NCBI RefSeq assembly: GCF_003725795.1
Contig: NZ_RBEE01000045.1
Coordinates: 186,001-250,000, forward strand
DNA length: 64,000 nt
DNA from: Pedobacter jejuensis
GTDB lineage: Bacteria > Bacteroidota > Bacteroidia > Sphingobacteriales > Sphingobacteriaceae
Reading direction: 5' to 3'
Shown here: piece by piece, positions 18,580 to 28,060 of the stretch
Layout of the letters: each line of letters starts with the position of its first letter
Position numbering within the stretch: position 1 is the stretch's first letter
Position numbers and translations under genes: made by a program
The notes under the pieces: model-generated
Told to the model about the DNA's origin: nothing
What the model saw: the letters and a program-made list of their open reading frames with translations, nothing else
The model's database searches: none

Positions 18580-18874
18580 AGATAGGATTTGGTTTACGCC
18601 GTGAATATAAAACTAATTTTATAGTTTATACATACATTAACATTAATTAACAAAAATGTTATAAGAATTTAATTCAGCGATTATTGTTGAGATTTTTAAT
18701 GCCGATATGATTCTTTTCGTATAGATATTACAGGCGTTCGTCTATCATTTATCCGTCGTGGTATAATACAGGTAATTCTGCTGAAACGTTTTGCAGTTGT
18801 TGTCGTCTTATATTTAAAACCACCTAATAATTAGGGATTTAAAAAAGATTTATAACATATAAAATATTAAAGTC
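18580..18874. other. Divergent intergenic region, no gene seen
   Basis: About 295 bases separate the minus-strand TonB-receptor-like gene from the plus-strand GIN-domain gene. I see no open frame of note, RNA gene or strong hairpin. It must hold both promoters, but I could not place boxes confidently. Confidence 0.5.
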
Positions 18875-19513
18875 ATGAAAAATTCTATCAAAAACTTATT
18901 TATTGCAGCTTTAACAGTAGCTACTTTAAGCAGTGCAACAACAATAGCAAATGCTACCGAAAATAATGCTAGCTATACCGCTTTAACTCAAGTTAAAAAC
19001 ATCACTAAAATTTCAGTGAGCGGAAATGTAAAATTAATCCTTGTTCAGGATGGAAAAGAAACTGTAGAGGTATATGATAAGTATTATGAAAACAATGCCT
19101 TAGTACAACAACAAGGTTCTGAACTTCGTATCAGTTCTTTTAGCAAAAATGCTTTAACTGTTATCGCTCATGTAAATAATGTATCATCTATTGAGGCTTC
19201 CAATACTTCATCGGTTACAACTTACGGATTATTCAATTTATTAAACCTTAATGTAGTATTAAAAGATAAATCGAGCGCTAATATAAATGCAAACACGGTT
19301 AATCTATCTACATTGATTAGCGATGGCACAAGCTTAAATTTAGCAGGAACCACAGAAAACCATACCATTATTTTAGGTCAAGAAGCTAAATTGAAAATGG
19401 ATGATTTTGCTGCAGAAAGTACAAACATCAGTATTTCTACAAAAGCAATTTATGCGAATAATACTTCTCGCTATGCAGATATCAAAACCGACTTATTAGA
19501 AAAGTTTTTCTAA
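18875..19513 (+). CDS. Secreted GIN-domain (DUF2807-like) protein
   Basis: The 212-residue protein has a signal peptide (MKNSIKNLFIAALTVATLSS onward to IANA). A right-handed beta-helix-like repeat region follows (ISVSGNVKLILVQDGKETVEV, VSSIEASNTSSVTTYG, NVVLKDKSSANINANT), characteristic of the GIN/putative auto-transporter adhesin head domain. It is probably an envelope or surface protein of unknown role. It is followed by a strong terminator and appears monocistronic. Confidence 0.8.
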   Translation: MKNSIKNLFIAALTVATLSSATTIANATENNASYTALTQVKNITKISVSGNVKLILVQDGKETVEVYDKYYENNALVQQQGSELRISSFSKNALTVIAHVNNVSSIEASNTSSVTTYGLFNLLNLNVVLKDKSSANINANTVNLSTLISDGTSLNLAGTTENHTIILGQEAKLKMDDFAAESTNISISTKAIYANNTSRYADIKTDLLEKFF

Positions 19514-19548
19514 TAATCTACATAAATAGTTTAGTTTTAGTTAATGAT

Positions 19549-19583
19549 AACGGTGAAAGAGCGATTCTTTCACCGTTTTTTTT
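19549..19583 (+). terminator. Rho-independent terminator after the GIN-domain gene
   Basis: AACGGTGAAAGA (19549-19560) pairs perfectly with TCTTTCACCGTT (19566-19577) over 12 bases, with the loop GCGAT and a following T run. Confidence 0.9.
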
Positions 19584-19653
19584 GTGCCCAGTTGTGGAAG
19601 GTATCCAAATCTTTAGTAAAAAGTCTTCGCCAAACTCACATGGAAAATTTGAA

Positions 19654-21195
19654 TTATAAATCAAACTTTATGCCCTGCGCAAGTGGTAAGGTGTTAGAAT
19701 AATTTATGGTGTTTGTTTGTCGCCTCATATATGCTCTCCAGGCATCAGAACCACTTTCTCTACCGCCGCCGGTTTCTTTTTCACCGCCAAAAGCACCACC
19801 AATTTCTGCTCCCGATGTTCCAATATTTACGTTCGCAATTCCACAATCAGAACCTTGATTAGATAGGAAAAATTCTGCTTCACGCAAATTCAAGGTCATA
19901 ATTGCTGATGATAAACCTTGCGGCACACCATTTTGCAAAGTAATCGCTTCATCCAAAGTTTTGTATTTAATTAAATATAAAATTGGTGCAAAGGTTTCGT
20001 GTTGTACAATTTTATAATCATTCTTAACTTCGGCAATGCATGGTTTTACATAGCAACCGCTGCTGAAATTTTCGCCTTCTAAAACCCCACCATCAACAAC
20101 AAAATTTCCACCTTCTGCTTTGCATTTTTCAATTGAATCAAGATAAGCTTTAACGGCATCTTTATCAATCAGCGGACCAACATGATTATTTTGATTTAAA
20201 GGATCTCCAATTCTTAATTGTCCGTAGGCTTTAACCAATTTTTCTTTAAAAGTATCATAAACTTTTTCATGAATAATTAACCTTCGGGTAGAAGTGCAAC
20301 GTTGCCCTGCAGTACCAACAGCACCGAAAACTGCACCAATTAAACTCATATCCAAATCTGCATGTTCAGAGATAATAATTGCATTATTTCCGCCAAGTTC
20401 TAATAAACTTTTTCCTAAACGAGCACCCACAGCAGCCGCAACTGCTTTTCCCATTCTTGTAGAACCTGTTGCAGAAATTAAAGGTACGCGACCATCGTTA
20501 GTCATTAATTCACCAATCAATTTATCGCCAATAATAAGGTTTGAAACACCTTCAGGAATATCATTATCTGCCAATACTTTTGCAATAATTTTCTGGCAGG
20601 CAATTCCGGTTAAGGGCGTTTTTTCTGAAGGTTTCCAGATGCAAACATTTCCACAAACCAAGGCTAATGCAGCATTCCAGCTCCAAACTGCAACAGGAAA
20701 GTTAAATGCAGAAATAATACCTACAATACCTAAAGGATGCCATTGTTCGTACATACGATGGTTTGGACGTTCGCTATGCATGGTTAAACCATACAGCTGA
20801 CGAGATAAACCAACCGCAAAATCGCAGATATCTATCATCTCCTGCACCTCGCCAAAACCTTCTTGCAAACTTTTACCCATTTCATAAGAAACAAGCGTAC
20901 CTAAAGCTTCCTTATTTTGACGCAAAGCATCGCCAAGCTGTCGAACTACATCGCCCCTTTTTGGTGATGGAACTGTTCTCCAGAAAAGAAAAGCTTCTTG
21001 TGCTTTTTTAATTATCAAATCGTAATCAGCTTGATTCGCTACTTTTACTGAAGCAATTTCTTTACCGTCAACAGGTGAAGAACTTACTATAATTTCTGAA
21101 TTTGATGAACCGCCCCAATTACTGCCCGTACTGTAGGCATGGTTTTCAAATTCAATTCCTAAGGTATTTAATATAGATTGAATATCTGCTTTCAT
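19654..21195 (-). CDS. amaB: Aldehyde dehydrogenase, ALDH7/AmaB type (alpha-aminoadipic semialdehyde dehydrogenase)
   Basis: The 513-residue NAD(P)-dependent enzyme has catalytic C300 in GTAGQRCTSTRRL and general-base E266 in LLELGGNN. The string HPLGIVGIISAFNFPVAVWS and the NFENHAYSTG-like N-terminus resemble ALDH7A1/antiquitin and bacterial AmaB. These oxidise piperideine-6-carboxylate/aminoadipate semialdehyde in lysine catabolism. No other lysine-degradation gene is nearby, so specificity is inferred from sequence only. It is followed by nothing obvious on its strand. Confidence 0.82.
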   Translation of the reverse strand: MKADIQSILNTLGIEFENHAYSTGSNWGGSSNSEIIVSSSPVDGKEIASVKVANQADYDLIIKKAQEAFLFWRTVPSPKRGDVVRQLGDALRQNKEALGTLVSYEMGKSLQEGFGEVQEMIDICDFAVGLSRQLYGLTMHSERPNHRMYEQWHPLGIVGIISAFNFPVAVWSWNAALALVCGNVCIWKPSEKTPLTGIACQKIIAKVLADNDIPEGVSNLIIGDKLIGELMTNDGRVPLISATGSTRMGKAVAAAVGARLGKSLLELGGNNAIIISEHADLDMSLIGAVFGAVGTAGQRCTSTRRLIIHEKVYDTFKEKLVKAYGQLRIGDPLNQNNHVGPLIDKDAVKAYLDSIEKCKAEGGNFVVDGGVLEGENFSSGCYVKPCIAEVKNDYKIVQHETFAPILYLIKYKTLDEAITLQNGVPQGLSSAIMTLNLREAEFFLSNQGSDCGIANVNIGTSGAEIGGAFGGEKETGGGRESGSDAWRAYMRRQTNTINYSNTLPLAQGIKFDL

Positions 21196-21237
21196 GTTAT
21201 GTCTTGTTACAATTTCTTTATTGTCAATAATTCAAAG

Positions 21238-21696
21238 CTAAGATTTACAATCATCTTTTCTCCTGGTATCAATAATATAAACAATTTGCCAGCCCTTTTC
21301 TCCTTTAACCAATTGAAAAGAATTCACGCCACAATGACTGAATTTATCGTCAACATAAAATTTATAATCTGTCCATACGCTGGCTAACGGACCATCAATT
21401 AAAACCTTTGTAAATACAATTCTTTCATCATATTTCTGTGTGTGGGGTGTGCCGATAAATTTAATGAAGTTAGATACTGGTGAGGTTTGTACAGTACTTA
21501 TCCCATTTTTATTAACAATGGTTTGCATAATACTGTTCTCTGCAAATGCCGATGATGCCAATGAACTATCGCCCTTTGTCATCCCAGCAAATAAATTGTT
21601 TACCACGGCTTTAACCGAATCTTCTACTGAATTTTGTGCCATCAGTTTCTGACTAAAAAATGCACATACAAGCGCTAAAACGAATACTCTTTTCAT
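21238..21696 (-). CDS. Secreted SnoaL/NTF2-like (DUF4440-type) protein
   Basis: The 152-residue protein has a signal peptide (MKRVFVLALVCAFFSQKLMA) and an NTF2-like cone fold: an N-terminal helix (SVKAVVNNLFAGMTKGD) followed by beta strands (ERIVFTKVLIDGPLASVWTDY, VNSFQLVKGEKGWQIVYIID). Family members bind small ligands or are enzymes, and the role here is unknown. It lies 42 bases upstream of the ALDH7 gene on the same strand and may share its transcript. Confidence 0.78.
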   Translation of the reverse strand: MKRVFVLALVCAFFSQKLMAQNSVEDSVKAVVNNLFAGMTKGDSSLASSAFAENSIMQTIVNKNGISTVQTSPVSNFIKFIGTPHTQKYDERIVFTKVLIDGPLASVWTDYKFYVDDKFSHCGVNSFQLVKGEKGWQIVYIIDTRRKDDCKS

Positions 21697-21947
21697 GACT
21701 TCTGAATTACCTTTGATAAAATAAATTTATGTTATTTTTGTAAAAGAAGAGAAAAGGAACTGCTGCTACAGAATTATTTATTGATTACTCACACATTTCG
21801 ATACAACTAAAATAGTTTATCTCAACGGTTTACGCCGATATTAACAAGCATTGTTAATAATTATTTTTAAAGTGCATCGGTAAATATTGTAAACTTATAA
21901 TGTGTTTTTCTGCTAAATGGCACGGTTCTTTTTAATAGTATAAAGAT

Positions 21948-23351
21948 ATGGAAGAAGAATTTTTTTTTGAATCCAATGAAGATGCACAACGTTCTATCGA
22001 GCGTTACGAAGAAATGATCCGCAATAAGGACCAATACTTTTTTGATGCAGGTGCTTTTGAATACATTGTGGATTTTTACATCGAGAAAAACGATCCTGTT
22101 AAGGCTTTGCAGGTTGTAGATTATGCGGTTAGTCAACATCCTTACGCTACCGTGTTTCTAATCAAACAAGCCCACTTATTTATCCTTACAAACCATAACG
22201 AGCAAGCATTTATTGCGTTGCAAAAGGCCGAACTTTTGGAGCCTTCTGAACCTGATATTTACTTACTTCGAGGTAATATTTATCAAAATACCGAGCGCTA
22301 CAGTGAAGCTTTAGAGAATTATGAAAAGGCTTTGGAATTGGCAGAAAGTACAGATGAGATTTTACTACAAATTGCCTACGTATACCAAAGCATGTCTGAT
22401 TACGAAAGTGCCATTACTTACATAAAACTAAGTTTGGAGCAAAACATGGAAAATCAGGATGGCTTATACGAACTGGCTTTTTGTTATGATGTTTTAGATA
22501 AACAGGAAGAAAGCATAAAATTTTATCAGCAGTATATTGATACAGATCCATATTCTTATGCGGCCTGGTACAATTTGGGCAATAGTTTTCATAAACTTAA
22601 TCTTTTTGAAAAAGCAATTGATGCTTACGATTATGCCATTCTAATTAAAGAAGATTTTAGTTCTGCATATTTTAATAAAGGTAACGCCTTGGTGCAGTTA
22701 GATAAATATGACGAGGCTATAGAAGTTTACAAACATACCTTCGAATACGAACAACCCAATGCAGATACCTATTGCGCAATTGGCGAATGTTACGAGAAAT
22801 TGGAGAAAATGGATGAAGCCCGTTCTTACTACAAAAAATCGGTAAAAATGGATTCAAAAATGGCCGATGCCTGGTTTGGAATTGGCGTAACCTTGAATCA
22901 TGAAGAGCGTTATTTTGAATCGTTACATTTCTACAAAAAAGCGATAGATTTAGAAGGAGAAAACCCTGATTTCTGGTTTGCAATGGCCGATGCTCATTAT
23001 AAATTAAATCAAATTGAAGAATCTATTGCTGCTTATGAAAAAGTTTTAGAATATAATCCTTTAGATATAGAAGCCTGGTTGGATTTCAGTACCGTTTTGT
23101 ACGAACAAGGAAAACTTTTAGAGGCATCAGAAACAATGGCTGAAGCGATTAAAAATAATCCTGAAGCCGCAGAACTATATTATAGAATGGTTGCTTATCT
23201 GTTTGCCTTAGGAAGTTATGCCGATGCGTTGGGTTATTTGGAAACCGCTTTAACAACTGACCCCGATAAACATTACATTTTATTTGAATATTTACCTCAG
23301 TTACAGGATAACAGCGCCATTATCAACGTTATAAATAGATATATCAGGTAA
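21948..23351 (+). CDS. Tetratricopeptide-repeat protein
   Basis: This 467-residue, strongly acidic cytoplasmic protein consists almost entirely of TPR units (for example ALENYEKALELAES, AWYNLGNSFHKLNLFEKAI, DAWFGIGVTLNHEERYFESL, DFWFAMADAHYKLNQIEES). It has no signal peptide or enzymatic domain, so it is probably a protein-interaction scaffold. It lies 60 bases before the phosphosulfolactate synthase homologue; a separate promoter for the latter is possible. Confidence 0.88.
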   Translation: MEEEFFFESNEDAQRSIERYEEMIRNKDQYFFDAGAFEYIVDFYIEKNDPVKALQVVDYAVSQHPYATVFLIKQAHLFILTNHNEQAFIALQKAELLEPSEPDIYLLRGNIYQNTERYSEALENYEKALELAESTDEILLQIAYVYQSMSDYESAITYIKLSLEQNMENQDGLYELAFCYDVLDKQEESIKFYQQYIDTDPYSYAAWYNLGNSFHKLNLFEKAIDAYDYAILIKEDFSSAYFNKGNALVQLDKYDEAIEVYKHTFEYEQPNADTYCAIGECYEKLEKMDEARSYYKKSVKMDSKMADAWFGIGVTLNHEERYFESLHFYKKAIDLEGENPDFWFAMADAHYKLNQIEESIAAYEKVLEYNPLDIEAWLDFSTVLYEQGKLLEASETMAEAIKNNPEAAELYYRMVAYLFALGSYADALGYLETALTTDPDKHYILFEYLPQLQDNSAIINVINRYIR

Positions 23352-23411
23352 AAGCCCTGTGAGAAAAATTTAACAAATAATTCTCAAAATTTTTTTCACT
23401 TTTGTACGTAT

Positions 23412-24179
23412 ATGAATTACCCATTATTAAACGTTCCCGAACGTCCTGCTAAACCACGCCAAAAAGGCTACACAATGGTTATGGATAAGGGATTAAGCCT
23501 TCGCCAGGTAGAAGATTTTATTGAAGTTGCCGGCGTATACACAGACATCGTAAAATTAGGTTGGGCTACATCACATGTTACACCAAACCTTAAAGAAAAA
23601 TTAGCATTATATAAAAGTGCAGGCATTCCAACTTATTTCGGCGGAACGCTTTTCGAAGCATTTATCATCCGTAATCAGTTTGAGGATTACCAACGCGTTC
23701 TGGATCAATACGGAATGGAATACGCTGAAGTATCTGATGGATCGATTGAAATTGAACATGATATAAAGTGTGGTTACATCAGCGAACTAGCCAAACAGGT
23801 TACTGTAATCTCTGAGGTAGGAAGTAAAGATGCTGCCAAAATTTTTGCTCCATACAAATGGATTAAACTTATGAAAGCTGAAATGGAAGCTGGTGCCTGG
23901 AAAGTAATTGCCGAAGCCCGTGAAGGCGGAAATGTAGGTATATATCGTGGCAGCGGTGAAGTTAGAGAAGGTTTGGTTGACGAAATTCTAACTCAAATTC
24001 CAGAAGAAAGTATTATTTGGGAAGCACCACAAAAAGAACAACAGGTTTGGTTTATTAAACTAATTGGTACCAATGTAAATTTAGGAAACATTGCGCCTGC
24101 AGAAGTTATTCCATTAGAAACCATTCGTTTAGGATTAAGAGGTGATACTTTCGATCACTTCCTTAATTTAGGTAAATAA
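23412..24179 (+). CDS. Phosphosulfolactate synthase homologue (ComA family)
   Basis: The 255-residue TIM-barrel protein matches the ComA family, which in methanogens joins sulfite to phosphoenolpyruvate as the first step of coenzyme M synthesis. Visible family segments include GYTMVMDKGLS, VDIVKLGWATS-like sequence (TDIVKLGWATSH), GIPTYFGGTLFE, EVSDGSIEI and a C-terminal LGLRGDTFDHF. No other coenzyme M gene is present, and Bacteroidota do not make methane. A role in making another sulfonate, such as a sulfonolipid precursor, is conceivable but unproven. The reaction is inferred from family only. Confidence 0.82.
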   Translation: MNYPLLNVPERPAKPRQKGYTMVMDKGLSLRQVEDFIEVAGVYTDIVKLGWATSHVTPNLKEKLALYKSAGIPTYFGGTLFEAFIIRNQFEDYQRVLDQYGMEYAEVSDGSIEIEHDIKCGYISELAKQVTVISEVGSKDAAKIFAPYKWIKLMKAEMEAGAWKVIAEAREGGNVGIYRGSGEVREGLVDEILTQIPEESIIWEAPQKEQQVWFIKLIGTNVNLGNIAPAEVIPLETIRLGLRGDTFDHFLNLGK

Positions 24180-24198
24180 AATATTCAAAATCGTTATT

Positions 24199-24262
24199 GC
24201 GAGGCATAAAGCAATCTAACAGCACTATTTTTGCTTGTTTATAAGGTTGCTTTTTGCCTCGT
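24199..24262. repeat. Imperfect inverted repeat upstream of aroE (REP-like)
   Basis: GAGGCATAAAGCAATCT (24201-24217) pairs with AGGTTGCTTTTTGCCTC (24244-24260) with two non-Watson-Crick positions and a 26-base loop. The arms resemble the widespread cgtcattgcgagg...gaagcaatct intergenic repeat. It lies in the leader of aroE and could end the preceding transcript, although no clean T tract follows. Confidence 0.6.
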
Positions 24263-24280
24263 ATTAATGTAAATATAATT

Positions 24281-25030
24281 ATGAAAACTTACGGCTTAAT
24301 AGGGTTTCCGCTTTCGCATTCATTCTCCAAAAAATATTTTACCGAAAAGTTTATCAACGAAGGTATAAAAGATCACCAATACGAGCTTTTTCCTATCGAA
24401 AGTATAAAATCATTACCAGATTTATTGGTTAAAAACCCCTCCCTCTATGGCTTAAACGTAACCATTCCTCATAAGGTTGCAGTTATGCCATTTTTGAATG
24501 ATATTGAGGAAGCAGCAGAAAAAATTGGCGCCGTAAATTGTATTGCGATAAGAAGTTTTGAAGGAGAAACCTATTTAAAAGGATTTAATACCGATGCATT
24601 TGGTTTTGAAACCTCGTTAAAACCTCTGTTAGAACCTCAGCATAAAAAAGCTTTAATTTTTGGCGATGGTGGGGCGGCGAAAGCGGTAAAGTATGTTCTA
24701 GAAAAATTAAACATCCAGTTTCAGGTTGTGGTGCGCAAAGCTACGGAAGGAACAATTTTATATACCCAAGTTACCGATGAAATATTGCAATCGCATAAAC
24801 TATTAATAAACACAACGCCATTGGGCATGTCTCCGAACATAGATACCTTCCCTGAAATAAATTACAATATATTAGGGAAAGACCACCTGGCTTACGATTT
24901 GGTGTATAATCCTTTAGAAACAGCTTTTTTATTGAAAGCCGCCGAACAAGGTGCTAAAACAAAAAATGGGTTAGAAATGCTTCATCAACAAGCAGAAAAA
25001 GCCTGGTGCATTTGGAATAATATATTGTAA
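24281..25030 (+). CDS. aroE: Shikimate dehydrogenase
   Basis: From ATG 24281 (MKTYGLIGFPLSHSFSKKYF) the protein has 249 residues; the frame extends to 24254, but that part is the REP-like repeat. Substrate-binding residues are visible in GFPLSHSFS, NVTIPHK and NTDAFGFE. The NADP-binding loop is GDGGAAKAVKYVL, and LVYNPLETAFL is near the C-terminus. It reduces 3-dehydroshikimate in aromatic amino-acid synthesis in the cytoplasm. gldD follows after 41 bases. Confidence 0.95.
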   Translation: MKTYGLIGFPLSHSFSKKYFTEKFINEGIKDHQYELFPIESIKSLPDLLVKNPSLYGLNVTIPHKVAVMPFLNDIEEAAEKIGAVNCIAIRSFEGETYLKGFNTDAFGFETSLKPLLEPQHKKALIFGDGGAAKAVKYVLEKLNIQFQVVVRKATEGTILYTQVTDEILQSHKLLINTTPLGMSPNIDTFPEINYNILGKDHLAYDLVYNPLETAFLLKAAEQGAKTKNGLEMLHQQAEKAWCIWNNIL

Positions 25031-25071
25031 ATGACGTTATTGCATTGTTCTATATTGTACTAGAAGAAGAT

Positions 25072-25659
25072 ATGAAATTGAAATACTTTATTTTTCTCCC
25101 CTCAATGCTTCTTCTATTTTTAGCGGCTTGCCAGAACAATGATTATAGTCCAAAGCCAAAGGCCTATTTCAGAATTATTTATCCCGAAAAAAAATACCAG
25201 GAGTTTAAATCATCTTCAGCATTTAGTTTTCAATATCCGGTTTACGCTAAGATGGAAATTGATAAGGGCAAAAAGACAGAAAAAGATTGGTACAACCTCC
25301 ATTTTACACAATTTAATGGCTTTCTACATTTAACGTATTACGATGTTTCGAATAAGGCTGAATACGATGAAATGGTTGAAGATGCCCATAAGCTCGCCTT
25401 TAAGCACACCATAAAAGCAAGTGCGATTGATCAGAAACTAATCAATTATCCAGATAGAAAAGTTTATGGGATTTACTACGCAATTGAGGGTAACACTGCA
25501 TCGTCTGTTCAGTTTTTTTTAACCGACAGCACAAAACATTATTTTAGAGGTGCTTTGTATTTTAATGAACGACCACAATACGATTCAATTGAGCCTGTGG
25601 TTAAATTTATAAAAACAGATATTGATAAAATGATATCGACCTTTAGATGGAAAAATTAA
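25072..25659 (+). CDS. gldD: Gliding motility lipoprotein GldD
   Basis: From ATG 25072 the protein has 195 residues and a lipoprotein signal peptide ending LLFLAAC. The N-terminus of the mature part (PKPKAYFRIIYPEKKYQEF) and the late RGALYFNERPQYDSIEPV segment are typical of GldD. GldD is needed for gliding in Flavobacterium. Homologues occur in non-gliding Bacteroidota, where the role is less clear. It follows aroE and precedes an MBL-fold hydrolase with short gaps. Confidence 0.9.
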   Translation: MKLKYFIFLPSMLLLFLAACQNNDYSPKPKAYFRIIYPEKKYQEFKSSSAFSFQYPVYAKMEIDKGKKTEKDWYNLHFTQFNGFLHLTYYDVSNKAEYDEMVEDAHKLAFKHTIKASAIDQKLINYPDRKVYGIYYAIEGNTASSVQFFLTDSTKHYFRGALYFNERPQYDSIEPVVKFIKTDIDKMISTFRWKN

Positions 25660-25681
25660 TTTTTCGAATTAAAATAGCAAC

Positions 25682-26320
25682 ATGATTAGCATAAAAATAT
25701 TTACGTTTAACGCTTACAGCGAAAATACCTACGTTTTATACGATGAAACTAAAGCATGCGTAATTATCGACCCAGGCATGTACGATGGTTCAGAGCAAAA
25801 CGAACTGGCAGCTTTTGTTAAAGAGAACGAACTAAAACCCGAACTACTTTTAAATACCCACTGCCATTTAGACCATGTTTTCGGTAATAAATTTGTTTTT
25901 GATACCTGGGGTTTAAAACCACAGTTTCATAAAGGTGAGCTACAAATTTTACAAGCTGTACCAGGGTATGCGCCGCAAATGGGATTTGGGAACTATGAAC
26001 TTTCTCCAGAACCTGATACGTTTTTAGATGAAACAGGAACGGTAACTTTTGGTAATAGCAGCTTAGATTTAATATTTGCCCCTGGGCATTCGCCTGCTCA
26101 TTTGTGCTTTTACAGCAAAGCCGATAACTTTTTAATTGGTGGCGATGTTCTGTTTTATGGAAGCATTGGTCGCACGGATTTACCCGGCGGTAATCACGAT
26201 CAATTGATTAACAGTATAAAAACAAATATTTTTCCTTTACCTGCCGATTGTAAAGTTTATCCTGGTCATGGTCCATCAACAACAATCGGTTTTGAAAAAG
26301 AACATAATCCATTTTTTTGA
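25682..26320 (+). CDS. Metallo-beta-lactamase-fold hydrolase, glyoxalase II-like
   Basis: This 212-residue cytoplasmic protein has the motif THCHLDHVFG (HxHxDH), further metal ligands in APGHSPAHL and GGDVLFYGSIGRTDLP, and a terminal VYPGHGPSTTIG. This arrangement fits the short glyoxalase-II-like hydrolases (YcbL type). The substrate may be a glutathione or other thioester; the absence of a full C-terminal glyoxalase II domain makes this uncertain. It sits 22 bases after gldD. Confidence 0.88.
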   Translation: MISIKIFTFNAYSENTYVLYDETKACVIIDPGMYDGSEQNELAAFVKENELKPELLLNTHCHLDHVFGNKFVFDTWGLKPQFHKGELQILQAVPGYAPQMGFGNYELSPEPDTFLDETGTVTFGNSSLDLIFAPGHSPAHLCFYSKADNFLIGGDVLFYGSIGRTDLPGGNHDQLINSIKTNIFPLPADCKVYPGHGPSTTIGFEKEHNPFF

Positions 26321-26430
26321 TGTTAAGTGGATGACGGTGTAATGGAACATACAGCTTAACATATTCCATTTTACGTTTTACATTATCTATCATACATTTT
26401 TCAATCTTACATTTTCCCTATATTTAGCCT

Positions 26431-27657
26431 GTGAATACTCCATTTTATATTGCCAAAAGGTATTTGTTTGCCAAAAAATCAACAAATGCAATCAATTTAA
26501 TTTCAGGCATATCTATGGTTGGGGTAATGGTTGGTAGTGCCGCTTTGATAATTATTTTATCAGTATTTAACGGTTTAGAAGTAACCATTTTGAACATGTT
26601 TAATACCGTAACACCAGAAATTTCCATCATTCCGGCGAAGGGAAAAACTTTTAATCCTGATACCAAATACTTCAACCAATTAAAAGATAGCAAAGATGTT
26701 TATTCTTTTACTGAGGTACTGCAAGAAAATGCATTGTTAAAATACAATGATAAACAGGCTGTAGGAATGGTTAAAGGTGTAAGTTACGATTACCTGAAAA
26801 ATACAAAGTTAGATAGTACCATTAAAGAAGGAAGGTTTGTTTTAAATAATAAAAGTGGATATACTTCGGTAATTGGTTCTGCTTTGCAAAGTTATTTAAA
26901 TGTTAATACAGTAGATCCTTTTACAGAGTTGGAAATCTACTCTCCAAAAAAAGATATTGCAGCAAACACGCTTAACCCTGCTGATGATTTTGTAAACAAG
27001 AGCATCAGGGTTAGCGGTGTATTTGAGGTGCAGCAAGAGTTTGATAACGGCATTATCGTTCCGCTTGATTTTGCGAGAACACTTTTAGGTGAAGAAGAGA
27101 ATGTTTCATCGATAGAAATATATTTGCAACCAGGTGTTGATGTAGAAAAATTTCAGGAAGAAGTTGCAGAAAAAGCTGGTTCGGCGTTTGAAGTTAGAAA
27201 CCGAGCTCAGCAAAATCGTTCGCTTTATCACATTCTGAATACAGAAAAATGGGCAGTCTATATCATCCTAACCTTTATATTAATTATCGCTATTTTTAAT
27301 ATTATTGGCTCATTAACCATGTTGGTAATAGATAAAGTTAAGGACATTGCAATATTAAGCAGTTTAGGCGCTAGTAAATCATTGATAAAAAGAATTTTCC
27401 TGTTAGAAGGAATGATGATTACCATGTCTGGCTGTGTACTGGGATTGATAATCGGAATAATATTTTACTTCATTCAGCACAACTTTGGCATTATTAAAAT
27501 GGGAGAAGATACATTGATAAGTTCTTATCCGATAGGTTTGAAATGGAAAGATTTTATTTTAGTTTTTTTTACTGTTGGCATTTTCTCATTTTTGGCATCT
27601 GCTTTGTCATCTAATTTGAGCGTAAAGAACATAGAACAAATTAATCAGTCATTATAA
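26431..27657 (+). CDS. FtsX-like ABC permease, LolC/LolE type
   Basis: The 408-residue inner-membrane protein starts at a GTG (NTPFYIAKRYLFAKKSTNAINLIS). One N-terminal membrane segment (residues about 25-48) is followed by a large MacB-like periplasmic domain and three C-terminal membrane segments (AVYIILTFILIIAIFNIIG, MITMSGCVLGLIIGIIFYF, FILVFFTVGIFSFLASALS). This is the layout of lipoprotein-releasing permeases. No ATPase gene is adjacent, so the LolD partner is elsewhere. A small lipoprotein gene follows after five bases. Confidence 0.9.
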   Translation: MNTPFYIAKRYLFAKKSTNAINLISGISMVGVMVGSAALIIILSVFNGLEVTILNMFNTVTPEISIIPAKGKTFNPDTKYFNQLKDSKDVYSFTEVLQENALLKYNDKQAVGMVKGVSYDYLKNTKLDSTIKEGRFVLNNKSGYTSVIGSALQSYLNVNTVDPFTELEIYSPKKDIAANTLNPADDFVNKSIRVSGVFEVQQEFDNGIIVPLDFARTLLGEEENVSSIEIYLQPGVDVEKFQEEVAEKAGSAFEVRNRAQQNRSLYHILNTEKWAVYIILTFILIIAIFNIIGSLTMLVIDKVKDIAILSSLGASKSLIKRIFLLEGMMITMSGCVLGLIIGIIFYFIQHNFGIIKMGEDTLISSYPIGLKWKDFILVFFTVGIFSFLASALSSNLSVKNIEQINQSL

Positions 27658-27662
27658 ATTAC

Positions 27663-28043
27663 ATGAAACTATTTAAACAAGCAGGCGCATTCGTTATGCT
27701 ATTTGGCGTTGCCATAACCGCTTGTAATAGAGAGGAGAAAACGGAAGCGGCCAGTAACATTAAAACTGTAAAGGGTTTGTACAGCTTCGGGCCAGAAATG
27801 AAATCGTTTACGCTTTGCGAAGACGGCAGAGAATATTGGGTGGCAGATAGTGTAAAAAACTTAGAATTATCGTACAGTAATTTAAATTTCGAAAAACCTT
27901 ATGAACCCGTGTACGTAGAACTTGAGGGTTATTTTTCAAAATCTGATACCGCTACTGTAGCTGCAGATTTTGATTCTACTTTAGTAGTTACCAAAGTAAT
28001 TAAGATTAGTAAAGAAATTCCGGATGGGCCTTGCGCTCAATAA
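27663..28043 (+). CDS. Small lipoprotein, possibly NlpE C-terminal-like
   Basis: The 126-residue protein has a lipoprotein signal peptide ending AITAC. The rest (VKGLYSFGPEMKSFTLCEDGREYWV onward, shown here only in part) looks like an OB-fold domain similar to the C-terminal half of NlpE-type copper-stress lipoproteins. This similarity is from memory and weak. It is five bases after the LolC/E-like permease and probably co-transcribed with it. Confidence 0.72.
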   Translation: MKLFKQAGAFVMLFGVAITACNREEKTEAASNIKTVKGLYSFGPEMKSFTLCEDGREYWVADSVKNLELSYSNLNFEKPYEPVYVELEGYFSKSDTATVAADFDSTLVVTKVIKISKEIPDGPCAQ

Positions 28044-28060
28044 TATTCTATTGTAATAAT

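Noticed and set aside
24787..24795. TGCAATCG octamer inside aroE resembling the operator core
   Set aside because: It lies within a coding region unrelated to uronates and lacks the rest of the motif. It illustrates the chance frequency of the octamer.
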